Below are positions 26,102 to 34,028 of a stretch of DNA of 64,000 bases, in pieces (within the stretch, counting starts at the first letter, position 1; each line of letters opens with the position of its first letter). The position numbers and the translations under genes were made by a program. Source of the DNA: Desulfurococcaceae archaeon (lineage in GTDB: Archaea; Thermoproteota; Thermoprotei_A; Sulfolobales; Desulfurococcaceae); NCBI GenBank assembly GCA_023269825.1, contig JAGDWI010000003.1, positions 186,001 through 250,000 on the forward strand, written 5' to 3'. The notes below the pieces were generated by a model. That model saw only the letters and a list, made by a program, of their open reading frames with translations. It was not told the origin of the DNA and did not search any database.

Positions 26102-26965
26102 GTGAGCAGAATAGTGTTAATAGCTGGTTTAATACCATATGAATCCGGTAAAACCTGGTTCACGCTTAGTTCTGCTCTTTATGCACGTAAACAGGGTTTA
26201 ATGGTGAAAGTGTTTAAGCCAGTGGCAGGGCACAATTTATGGTATAGTCCATTAGCTGTTAAAGAAACCTTGAAATTAAAATTACTCGTTGGGAATGATG
26301 TAACGATTTACTACAAGAACAATCTCGTAGAAGAACCCGCTATTGCCAATCCAATATCTATTGCGACCGCGCCCCCAGATCCTTTAATCTACTCTGGGAG
26401 AATAGATGATTACATGAGGGATCTCGAGGAAACATACTCCACGACTGTACTATCGAGGATTACTAATTGTAATAGTAAAGCAATTAATCACCACGTTCAC
26501 CTCGAGAACCTTGAGAAAACCACTCCTGAGGTAAAGAAATTCATCGTGAAACTAGCATCGCTCCTTAAAGCAGAAGAATATCCTCTACTTAAACTAGTTA
26601 ATTACATGTTTTCTAGTAGTGTTAACGAAGACTTAGATAAATGTCTTGAACACTTGGAGAAAAATAGTGAACTAGTCTTCGTTGAGAGCTTTAATGATGC
26701 GATCACACCATACCATGGTGTGGTTGAAAAAGCAGGCTTAATAGCAATAGTTGCTCCATCCAGAGTTCTAGTATACGAGGACACCGAGAAAATACGTGAG
26801 CTTTTAGAAAGGAACACCGAGAAACTGGGGTTTGAAGGATTCAGAGCAAAGTACTTTATTGATAAGTTAAAACCAGATATAGTGTTAAACACGGAGTTTG
26901 CTAGTAAACCTAGTCCTCGCAGAGCACACGCTGAATTCGTGAACTATATATTGAGGAAAACGTAG
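26102..26965 (+). CDS. P-loop ATPase of the BioD/CobQ-like group
   Basis: A 287-residue soluble protein with an N-terminal nucleotide loop LIAGLIPYESGKTWFTLSSA (P-loop variant ESGKT), followed by KVFKPVAGHN, the layout of dethiobiotin synthetase-like ATPases. A late block VFVESFNDAITPY corresponds to the Walker B/switch region. A specific substrate is not evident. GTG start at 26102; single gene between convergent or divergent neighbours. Confidence 0.65.
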   Translation: MSRIVLIAGLIPYESGKTWFTLSSALYARKQGLMVKVFKPVAGHNLWYSPLAVKETLKLKLLVGNDVTIYYKNNLVEEPAIANPISIATAPPDPLIYSGRIDDYMRDLEETYSTTVLSRITNCNSKAINHHVHLENLEKTTPEVKKFIVKLASLLKAEEYPLLKLVNYMFSSSVNEDLDKCLEHLEKNSELVFVESFNDAITPYHGVVEKAGLIAIVAPSRVLVYEDTEKIRELLERNTEKLGFEGFRAKYFIDKLKPDIVLNTEFASKPSPRRAHAEFVNYILRKT

Positions 26966-27019
26966 TCAGCACTCAATGAGTCCATCATCGCTCAGCGAGT
27001 ACAGCCTTCTTCATCCTAC
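26962..27019 (-). ncRNA. Candidate C/D-box small RNA
   Basis: Read on the minus strand: terminal stem GTAG, C box AGGATGA (27011-27017), 15-nt guide, D' box CTGA (26992-26995), 3-nt spacer, C' box ATGATGG, 12-nt guide ACTCATTGAGTG, D box CTGA (26966-26969), then CTAC, which pairs with GTAG. Box order, guide lengths and terminal stem fit archaeal 2'-O-methylation guides; the C and C' boxes each differ from RUGAUGA by one base. An AT-rich TATA-like stretch lies 20-30 bases upstream. It overlaps the stop of the P-loop gene by 4 bases. Confidence 0.5.
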
Positions 27020-27055
27020 TTACTATAGTTTTAAAAGAGCATATTAAGTATTCAT

Positions 27056-27640
27056 CTAGATGTATTCGTTGAATAGTTTTACAATGGTTTTTTCTTGATC
27101 TCTTTCTTCGCCATGAGATAGGTATATGCATACTATTTTATTGTTCTTATAAACGCATGGAATCTGCTTAGCGTTTTTCTCAAGTGCTTCAATGTTCAAT
27201 ACTATCGGTAGATCCAAGGCCTTCGATATCCTCCTCTGATACCTACTCTCGGATAGAGCTCTAGATGCCTCAATGAGCTTTGATGCTTTAACGGGGTCAG
27301 GGAACACCACGTATCCCATTTCTGCGAGAACCGTGATGTATTTTGCTGCTACTTTATAATCACTAGCTAAATCAGCTACATCTTTGAAAGCGGGAAGTCT
27401 ATTGTTCTTCGATGCTTCAATAACGGCTTTTAACAATGAGTACTCTAACTTATTGAAAACTAATTCATTTAATTCAACGAGGTTTTTACCAGTCGATCTG
27501 ACCTTTAACTTAAACCTGGGGAACTTATACACTTGGATCACTACTTTCCCGGCTTTAACTAGTTCCTCCCTTAACTTGTCAACAGCATTATTTTTAATTG
27601 CTTCCACGAGTTTCGGTACCGAGAGAACAATAGTGCTCAA
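27056..27640 (-). CDS. Archaeal protein of unknown function
   Basis: A 194-residue soluble protein rich in Lys, Ala and Val that I do not recognise. Residues 70-130 look helical with a winged-helix-like pattern (PAFKDVADLASDYKVAAKYI followed by a VVFPDP hairpin). No membrane segment or catalytic motif is visible. It is a single gene with its own promoter in the AT-rich gap to the right. Confidence 0.65.
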   Translation of the reverse strand: MSTIVLSVPKLVEAIKNNAVDKLREELVKAGKVVIQVYKFPRFKLKVRSTGKNLVELNELVFNKLEYSLLKAVIEASKNNRLPAFKDVADLASDYKVAAKYITVLAEMGYVVFPDPVKASKLIEASRALSESRYQRRISKALDLPIVLNIEALEKNAKQIPCVYKNNKIVCIYLSHGEERDQEKTIVKLFNEYI

Positions 27641-28095
27641 CGCGTAACACCCTTAACGATATCACTACTCCATTGACACGTTGCACCTTAAAATACTTTT
27701 ATATCAAAGTTCATTATCGTCTACTCAAGATTATGGGGTTCTTTGGGAACGGAGATTGCTGGGAAACAATGCTTTTGCACATCTCTTTCAATACTCGTAA
27801 ATCCTTTAATTGATCCTCTTCAAAGTACTTCTTGAATACTCACCATATACTTTGACTATGTTTTAAGAATCGTAAACCATTACGCCTGTGTAATGTATTG
27901 GTGATGAAGCACGTTGAACTAATGGATGAAGATGGCCAGGAACACTGAGTATTAATTCTCATCCACTACTCCACTGAGTTTGATCCCTGGAAACTGTTTG
28001 CTCCACGTTATGCTCAGTGATCAATATATAGTTATATATAGTTCATATAGAGACTACATAAAAGCCATTCTACTCTATTGTTAGTCAAGGGCGAC
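27641..28095. other. 455-base intergenic region with a weak sRNA candidate
   Basis: No open frame I can support. It contains the promoter side of two divergent genes and the C/D-like element at 27901-27948. TATATAGTTATATATAG at about 28025-28040 is a likely TATA region for the phosphate transporter gene. Confidence 0.45.
27901..27948 (+). ncRNA. Weak C/D-box small RNA candidate
   Basis: A perfect C box GTGATGA (27901-27907) is followed by an 11-nt stretch, CTAA (a D' variant), TGGATGA (C'-like, 27923-27929), a 15-nt stretch and CTGA (27945-27948). The D'-C' spacer is zero and no terminal stem is found, so support is weak. Confidence 0.22.
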
Positions 28096-29109
28096 ATGGA
28101 ATTACTTATCTTACTGGGATTAACGCTAGCTGCAATGTATGCTTTCGCTATTGGAGCTAATGATATGGCTAACGTTATAGCTGTTCTTATAGGAGGAAAA
28201 GTCACTAGCTTCAAGATCGCTGTTCTAATGTTCACTGTGAGTGTAACACTCGGTTCTCTTCTACAGGGATACATGGTTATGAAAACCCTTGGTAAAGGAG
28301 TTGTTAAAAACCTTGATATTTATGGTGCTGTATCAGCAAGTCTCGCAGCTTTGATCTGGGTTCTCACAGCAACGAGACTCGGGTTACCAGTGTCTACGTC
28401 TCAGAGTATAACTAGCGGAGTTCTAGGTTCTGGTTTAGCAATAGCGCTCATTTCCAATAGCTTCGAGGAAATAAATTTCACCGTTGTGGAAAACATTATT
28501 ATTAGCTGGACTATTTCACCTTTATTAGCGTTGTTTGCAGCTGCTTTAACCTACATGGTATTCGAGAAAACTAAGTTAAAGGATGAAACAGTGAAAGCTT
28601 TATCATTAGCGGTTGCTTTTTGGAACGGTTATTCCTTCGGCGCTAACGATGTTGCGAACGCGACTGGAGTATACTTGACTCTCGTTGGAACCCTTCCATT
28701 AATGTTCGGTGTTCAGGGTAATGTTTATCTTGCTCTTTATGGCGCATTGTTCATTATTCTAGGGGGTATATTAATGGGTAGAAGAGTTGTTGAAACCATG
28801 GGTTTTAAGATCACGAGGTTGGATCCTGTGGGTTCTCTTTCATCATCATTAATAACCGCTACATCGGTATGGGTGTTCACTACTATACCATACTTATTGT
28901 TCGGTTACGGTTTACCTGTTTCAACAACCTATATATCAGTTGGTTCAATTATGGGTGTAGGTGTAGCTAAGTATAGGAGTTTCAGGAGAGGATTAAACTC
29001 GAAGATAGTGTTAACGATACTGTTATCTTGGGCTTTAACGCTCCCCATTAACATTGTTCTATCCATGTGCTTTTATTATGGTTTAATAAGAGTGTTTATA
29101 GGGGCGTAG
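28096..29109 (+). CDS. Inorganic phosphate transporter, PiT family
   Basis: A membrane protein of about 337 residues with roughly ten TM segments and the duplicated PiT signature: GANDMANVIAVLIG near the N-terminus and GANDVANATGVYL in the second half. Imports phosphate coupled to an ion gradient. ATG at 28096 is chosen because it starts just before the first TM; TTG at 28078 opens the frame earlier. It is followed after 2 bases by its PhoU-like partner. Confidence 0.92.
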   Translation: MELLILLGLTLAAMYAFAIGANDMANVIAVLIGGKVTSFKIAVLMFTVSVTLGSLLQGYMVMKTLGKGVVKNLDIYGAVSASLAALIWVLTATRLGLPVSTSQSITSGVLGSGLAIALISNSFEEINFTVVENIIISWTISPLLALFAAALTYMVFEKTKLKDETVKALSLAVAFWNGYSFGANDVANATGVYLTLVGTLPLMFGVQGNVYLALYGALFIILGGILMGRRVVETMGFKITRLDPVGSLSSSLITATSVWVFTTIPYLLFGYGLPVSTTYISVGSIMGVGVAKYRSFRRGLNSKIVLTILLSWALTLPINIVLSMCFYYGLIRVFIGA

Positions 29110-29111
29110 AA

Positions 29112-29774
29112 ATGTCTACTTGGAGCTGGATCTCTAGAACAAGGGAGAGAAAAGCCCTCGAATTATATATTGAACATGTATCGAAGATCGTGAGCGTTGT
29201 AAACCATGCTTTACAAGCCATTAAAGCGTACCGTGAGGGAAACTGGGAGAAGTTTAGCGAGGAGTGGAGGAGAGTTTTCGACGAGGAGAGAGAAGCAGAT
29301 GAATTAAAGAGGAAGATATTAGCGGAACTCGCTGAGGGCGTCTTCCACCCAATTGATAGAGAAGAAGTAGTTAGATTAACTATAACGAGTGATGACATAG
29401 CTTCATTCGCGAAAGCATGGTGTAGGAGAATGAGTTTCATTAGAGAAAACGGGTTGCCCCTAGCACTTGTAGATAAGTTAATTGAGATGGCTAGCAACGT
29501 TCATGAATCAACTAGAATTATTCTCGAGGCTAGTAGGGAGCTCTTAACTGGACATAGAGGCCGTGTACTCGAGTTAGCGAACAAGATTGAATCCCACGAG
29601 GAGAAAGTAGATGATCTACACGTTGAAGCACTGCAAGAGGTATTAGCATACTGCGACTCAGCTAGAACCTCCAATTGTATTCTAGTGAAAGAAATAACGG
29701 ATACAATTGAGAACGCGGCTGATAAGTGCGAAGAAGTAGGAGACGTATTGAGATCAATTGCTCTACTCATGTAA
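29112..29774 (+). CDS. PhoU-like DUF47 (TIGR00153) protein
   Basis: A 220-residue all-helical protein with DUF47 features: Glu/Asp-rich metal-binding helices (EREADELKRKIL; ENAADKCEEVGDVL). DUF47 genes are regularly paired with PiT transporters, probably as regulators of phosphate uptake. The frame is open from 29067, but ATG at 29112 directly after the pit stop gives the family start. Confidence 0.9.
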   Translation: MSTWSWISRTRERKALELYIEHVSKIVSVVNHALQAIKAYREGNWEKFSEEWRRVFDEEREADELKRKILAELAEGVFHPIDREEVVRLTITSDDIASFAKAWCRRMSFIRENGLPLALVDKLIEMASNVHESTRIILEASRELLTGHRGRVLELANKIESHEEKVDDLHVEALQEVLAYCDSARTSNCILVKEITDTIENAADKCEEVGDVLRSIALLM

Positions 29775-29873
29775 CTAAAACATGTACTCCTAGAGTACGA
29801 AAACATGCTTCAAGCACGTATACTGCCTAGCTCGCGGAGCTCACTCATTAAATTTTGGCGCTTGGTGAAATAA

Positions 29874-30779
29874 TTGAAAGTACTTATAACCGGTGGTGCA
29901 GGCTTCATAGGGGGTCACTTAGCAATATATTTGAGAAGCAGGGGCTTTGACGTTGTAGTAGTAGATAACTTGGAGAAAGCACCAATGGTTAAAGCCGTTA
30001 GAGAAGCAGAGATACCTTTAATTATCGGGGACTTGAGAAGCAACGTTGAGTTACCTAGAGTTGATGCGATAGTGCACGCTGCAGCTTACATAGATGTTGC
30101 AGAGTCCTTTGAGAAACCATACGAGTATATAGTTAACAATGTAGCTGCAACAAGCAAAATAGCTAAAATAGCTTTCGAGAACAATTCTTACCTAGTTTAC
30201 ATTAGCTCGGCAGCTGTTTACGGGAACCCTGTTTACTTACCTATAGATGAAGATCACCCGAGAAGCCCTCTATCACCCTATGGGTTAAGCAAACACCTAA
30301 GTGAACAAGTAACCGAGTTCTACGGTAGACTAGGGTTGAAAAGCTCCGTTGTAAGATTATTTAATGTTTATGGTTCATGCCAAAGCATGGAGTACGCTGG
30401 AGTAATAACGAGGTTTATTAATAGAGTTAAACGAGGAGAACCACCAATAATATTCGGAGACGGCGAGCAGACAAGGGATTTTATACACGTTAAAGACGTA
30501 GCAGCATTCATAGAAGCAATTATAACAAGAGGGGAAACAGGAGTATTCAACGTGGGTACGGGTAAAGCTACAACCATTAATCTTCTCGCAGAACTAGTCA
30601 TAAAACTAGCCGGATTAAACTTGAAGCCTGTTCACGGCCCTCCACGAAGAGGCGACATAGAACACAGCGTTGCAAATGTGAGTAAAGCACTTAGTATTGG
30701 GTGGAAGCCCAGAATATCTCTAGAAGAAGGATTATACGAGTTACTGAGAGAACCTAGTTGCCGAAATGGACTCGGTTGA
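29874..30779 (+). CDS. NAD-dependent sugar-nucleotide epimerase (GalE-like)
   Basis: A 301-residue extended-SDR enzyme: dinucleotide motif TGGAGFIGGH at residues 7-16, Ser in SSAAVYG, catalytic Tyr-x3-Lys in PYGLSKHLSE, and GDGEQTRDFIHV substrate segment. Best fits UDP-glucose 4-epimerase or a related UDP-sugar epimerase for glycan synthesis. TTG start at 29874 fits the beta1 strand start MKVLIT. Confidence 0.88.
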   Translation: MKVLITGGAGFIGGHLAIYLRSRGFDVVVVDNLEKAPMVKAVREAEIPLIIGDLRSNVELPRVDAIVHAAAYIDVAESFEKPYEYIVNNVAATSKIAKIAFENNSYLVYISSAAVYGNPVYLPIDEDHPRSPLSPYGLSKHLSEQVTEFYGRLGLKSSVVRLFNVYGSCQSMEYAGVITRFINRVKRGEPPIIFGDGEQTRDFIHVKDVAAFIEAIITRGETGVFNVGTGKATTINLLAELVIKLAGLNLKPVHGPPRRGDIEHSVANVSKALSIGWKPRISLEEGLYELLREPSCRNGLG

Positions 30780-30958
30780 AAGATAATAAGTGACAATGCA
30801 TCATTGAATAATCCCAACTATTAACTATGTCTCTCGCTTTTCCTGGTTCAAAATACATGACATCATCGCTTTTAATAAGATGAACTAAGTATCTATAATT
30901 GATTAACTCTGGAAACAGTTAGTAGTAAAGTAGAACTCGTATTGAATGGTGATTAAAG

Positions 30959-31663
30959 GTGGATTTATTAGCGTTACTGGGATTCATTATAGCATCAGCG
31001 CTCATCGATTCGTTTGATCCTTGTTTCTATTCATTGTTTGTACTGGTGTTCACCTCAGCAATGCTGGTTAATTATACTTACGCTGTTAAAGCTGGTTTGG
31101 CATTTATAGTAGCAGTTTACATGGGTTACGTTTTACTAAGTATACTATTGAGGTACACTATTATCAAGCTACCAGTGCAGTTTCTTGCTTTATTCTTGCT
31201 TGCTTATGGCTTAATCATGCTGTTTACTACCATTGGGAAAAAAGGCTGGGAAAACATGCAGAGCGGGGAAATAGTGTGTAGAGAGAACGAGATACCCTGC
31301 AAAATAGCGTCTTATCTGAGAATTGAGCGCTTCACGAGTAAAGGTATATTACCTACATTTCTACTCGGCTTGATGTCATCTTTCACTATTTTACCTTGTT
31401 CAGCTCAACTATTATTCGTTTACATTAGTGTAACAAGGGAATACGGGTTCACGGCATGGATTCTACTTACACTATTCTATGTAGCAGTATTCGTGTTTCC
31501 CATCATACTATTATTTATTGGCTTAGTTTTCGTGTCTAAGTTAAAGAAAGTACATGTTAGCTTATTGAAACACGAGAAATTAATTAAGATTATTGGCTCT
31601 CTCATAATGATCTCTATCTCAATATATCTTCTATACACATACTCTGTTAACATTGCTTTGTAA
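30959..31663 (+). CDS. CcdA/DsbD-like thiol-disulfide membrane protein
   Basis: A 234-residue protein with six hydrophobic segments. Two Cys-containing motifs, DSFDPCFYS in TM1 and ILPCSAQ in TM4, are in the positions of the reactive Cys pair of CcdA, which moves electrons across the membrane. A further Cys pair sits in a loop (IVCRENEIPC). GTG start at 30959. The partner is not adjacent. Confidence 0.82.
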   Translation: MDLLALLGFIIASALIDSFDPCFYSLFVLVFTSAMLVNYTYAVKAGLAFIVAVYMGYVLLSILLRYTIIKLPVQFLALFLLAYGLIMLFTTIGKKGWENMQSGEIVCRENEIPCKIASYLRIERFTSKGILPTFLLGLMSSFTILPCSAQLLFVYISVTREYGFTAWILLTLFYVAVFVFPIILLFIGLVFVSKLKKVHVSLLKHEKLIKIIGSLIMISISIYLLYTYSVNIAL

Positions 31664-31702
31664 CGGGAACCCTCATATTTCAGGGGCAGAAAAGAGTTGG
31701 AT

Positions 31703-32170
31703 TCATGGATTCGTGGCGAGGATTACTGTTAGTATTGATGCATAGACGAGGCAGTCTTCCTCCATGCTCGAATTCCTGCATTCCTGTACTATTTCATCCG
31801 CTTTCTCTACACCGAGACCGGTGAGAACATTAACTAGGTTTTCACGTAGTTCCACCAGGTTATCTACTCTATTGTTCTGCTTGACCTCAATGATACTTAT
31901 TAAGAGTCTCTCTAAAGCCCCTAGGTTGAAGCTTACACCCCATAATGGGATTATTGTTTGCTCCATTAATTTATTGGCTATGCTTGGTATATATGTCACG
32001 GGTTTAACAGCGTCGAGGTATTCGTTGAGAGTTTTCAGGAACAATGAGTATGATTCATCACTCCAGGTTTTAGAGTACATGTTTAAATAGAATACTGTTT
32101 TTTCCACTAATACGTATCCTTGCTCGAAGACTTCGTTTTTCTGTGAGTAATTAACGGCATTATACTCCAA
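31703..32170 (-). CDS. Archaeal protein of unknown function
   Basis: A 155-residue helical soluble protein, not recognised. The C-terminal half contains a Cys/Glu-rich segment (IVQECRNSSMEEDCLVYASI). A TATA-like TTATAAC lies about 32 bases upstream at about 32202. No operon partner. Confidence 0.6.
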   Translation of the reverse strand: MEYNAVNYSQKNEVFEQGYVLVEKTVFYLNMYSKTWSDESYSLFLKTLNEYLDAVKPVTYIPSIANKLMEQTIIPLWGVSFNLGALERLLISIIEVKQNNRVDNLVELRENLVNVLTGLGVEKADEIVQECRNSSMEEDCLVYASILTVILATNP

Positions 32171-32389
32171 TAAACCCCCTTACACTAGATGGCATAAATG
32201 TAGAGTTATAAATAACAGTAGGTTACAACTGAGAGCTCGCATTTTAAGGCGATGACGGAGAGGAGAGCTTATAAACATTCCTTGTTTAATGTTTAATTGT
32301 TTTTGGCAATGAGTATTAAGGCTTTCGAGCTAGTGGCGATAATAAACAATCCAATCATAACCCCGAGTCCCACTTGGGATAAAGGTAAT
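32171..32389. other. Upstream part of a 320-base gene-free region
   Basis: Contains CTTATAAAC near 32269 on the plus strand, a good TATA box directed towards the hairpin region at 32390, and a TATA-like element for the gene on the left. Nothing else could be supported. Confidence 0.4.
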
Positions 32390-32484
32390 GGGCCGGAGAC
32401 CCGGCCCGGGATTGAACCCTCAGAAGCAGGAGATGTAATCCCAAACCCCTGCCCTAGCAGGAACCCTCGCTCTTTATGGCGAGG
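32390..32484. ncRNA. GC-rich hairpin array, candidate structured RNA
   Basis: Four consecutive perfect stems in 95 bases: GGGCCGG/CCGGCCC (32390-32407, loop AGAC), GGGATT/AATCCC (32408-32442), CCTGC/GCAGG (32448-32461, loop CCTA), and CCTCGC/GCGAGG (32465-32484). The stretch is far richer in GC than its surroundings, a known mark of RNA genes in AT-rich hyperthermophiles. It contains GGGTTCAATCCC on the minus strand, similar to a tRNA T arm, but no complete tRNA can be folded. A TATA box lies upstream on the plus strand. The family is unknown. Confidence 0.45.
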
Positions 32485-32490
32485 AAGAGG

Positions 32491-33348
32491 TCAGATTGCT
32501 TGAAGAGCAATGCTTACAGCTACTAGTAAAGCTCCAAGAAATGTCCTTGGAGATATTTTCTCGCCGGCTACAAGTCTACTTGTGAACTGGGAGAGAACAG
32601 GAGTTAAAGCAGTAACCACCACTGTCGCAGAAACACCAATTGTATAGATTGAGTAAACGAACAAAACCATTCCCACACCCCAGCCGAATACTCCTGTGAA
32701 GAAAGCTGCCACTAGAAGCCCCTTTGTTACCTCTAAGCTCTCTCCAAGCATTAAACTCATCAGTAGTGAGAAGATGACAACCACGCTCGTTCTAATGAAT
32801 GCAGTTGAGTATGCGTCGACGTAGTTTCTAAGAGGCCCTATTAGGGACGAAGCCAGGCCCCAGCAGAGAGCTGCTATGAAACCATAGATCAATCCGTTTT
32901 TACTAATGGAGTTTCCGGAGCTATTGTTCGTTGAAGCTATAACTATGCCCGCGAAAGCTAGTAATCCACCAATTACCGTGATGTAGGTTACTTTTTCGCC
33001 GAATATGAATGCTGAGAAGAACTGGGCAAAGAAGATGTAAGTGTAGCTTATAACCACGGCCAGCGATCCTCCTAGTATTTGAATTGAACGCGTATAAGCA
33101 ATGTCGCCTATCCCTGGTCCCAGTGCCCCGCTGAAGAGAAGCAGAAATATAATTGTGGAACTGTAATCATTTAAATGAATGCCTCCATTTAAAGCTACAA
33201 GTAAACCTGTAAAGGAGACAGCCATTAATGCTCTAATAGCTGTGAAGAGAGCTGGGGGAGCTCTTCTAGCAAACCTGTGAATTATCGCGGGATTCGTGCT
33301 CCAAATTACTCCCGCTATTACCGGGTACAATACTTCCACGTTGTTCAC
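32491..33348 (-). CDS. EamA/DMT-superfamily transporter
   Basis: A 285-residue protein of ten TM segments in two EamA repeats (GVIWSTNPAIIHRFARR and FIAALCWGLASSLIGPL both start repeats). Exporters of amino acids or metabolites belong here; the substrate is unknown. The start at 33348 lies 83 bases inside the upstream HAD gene, on the same strand, implying coupled translation. Confidence 0.85.
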   Translation of the reverse strand: MNNVEVLYPVIAGVIWSTNPAIIHRFARRAPPALFTAIRALMAVSFTGLLVALNGGIHLNDYSSTIIFLLLFSGALGPGIGDIAYTRSIQILGGSLAVVISYTYIFFAQFFSAFIFGEKVTYITVIGGLLAFAGIVIASTNNSSGNSISKNGLIYGFIAALCWGLASSLIGPLRNYVDAYSTAFIRTSVVVIFSLLMSLMLGESLEVTKGLLVAAFFTGVFGWGVGMVLFVYSIYTIGVSATVVVTALTPVLSQFTSRLVAGEKISPRTFLGALLVAVSIALQAI

Positions 33349-33880
33349 CGCGACATTGGTGTTGTACTATTACTCCACATCTTATTAAGCAATTTGAAAC
33401 AGCTTTTATAAGAGACTCTAAATCCGTGAAGTCTACTCCGGGTAGTAGACAACAAGAATCAGTAACGCTTGAGACTTGCTCCAAGTGATGCTTTGAATCA
33501 TCAATGTATACTACGCATTTCAACAAGTGGTGTAACCCATGTTCCATCAGCTTCCTCGCTAAACTCAGAAACAGTAAGTCCTTGCGGGGATGAAACTCTA
33601 TGGCAAAGTAATCAAATAAATTAACTAAACCAAGTGTCTTCAAAGCTTCCAAAGCTAACTCCGGGATATTCCAGCTTAAAACAACCACGGTTGCTTCTTG
33701 TGACTTAGCCCATTCTATGAAGTGAACCATGTATTCTCGAACTCTTATTACTCTCCCACTGGAATCCAGGAGCTGGTAGCGGTTTAGTAGCTTAAAGGGT
33801 GGTTGAGTTGCCGATATGTCGTCGCAATCCCATAAAGTTTTATCTAGATCAATTAACAGTAGCCAACCTCTTTGCTGCAT
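33266..33880 (-). CDS. HAD-family phosphatase, MDP-1-like
   Basis: A 204-residue protein. HAD motif I LIDLDKTLWD (Asp11, Asp13), motif II VVLSWN, Lys in HPRKDLLF, and motif III/IV YIDDSKHH. Length and motif spacing match magnesium-dependent phosphatase-1-like proteins of archaea. The last about 28 residues are encoded in the sequence shared with the DMT gene and look like read-through rather than domain. Confidence 0.8.
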   Translation of the reverse strand: MQQRGWLLLIDLDKTLWDCDDISATQPPFKLLNRYQLLDSSGRVIRVREYMVHFIEWAKSQEATVVVLSWNIPELALEALKTLGLVNLFDYFAIEFHPRKDLLFLSLARKLMEHGLHHLLKCVVYIDDSKHHLEQVSSVTDSCCLLPGVDFTDLESLIKAVSNCLIRCGVIVQHQCRGEQRGSIVPGNSGSNLEHESRDNSQVC

Positions 33881-34028
33881 TACTTTTCATCACCTTGACT
33901 TAAACCTTTGGAGACTATATGATGCGTTTTCATTTTTCATTTTAAAGGATTTAAACGAGATTAATCTTATTTGCGTTTTAGTGCATGCATAGATTAACTA
34001 CACTAATGTTTTTACAGGTATCGACTTA

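Noticed and set aside
30754-30918. 54-codon open frame on the minus strand after the epimerase (VMYFEPGKARDIVNSWDYS)
   Set aside because: It lacks any start codon, is bounded by a stop, overlaps the epimerase end and shows no family I recognise.
32390-32484. A tRNA, permuted tRNA or split-tRNA half in the hairpin array
   Set aside because: The T-arm-like GGGTTCAATCCC does not have a 5-bp stem, and acceptor-like halves are only 4 bases apart in an order that neither a normal nor a permuted gene can use. Reported only as a structured region.
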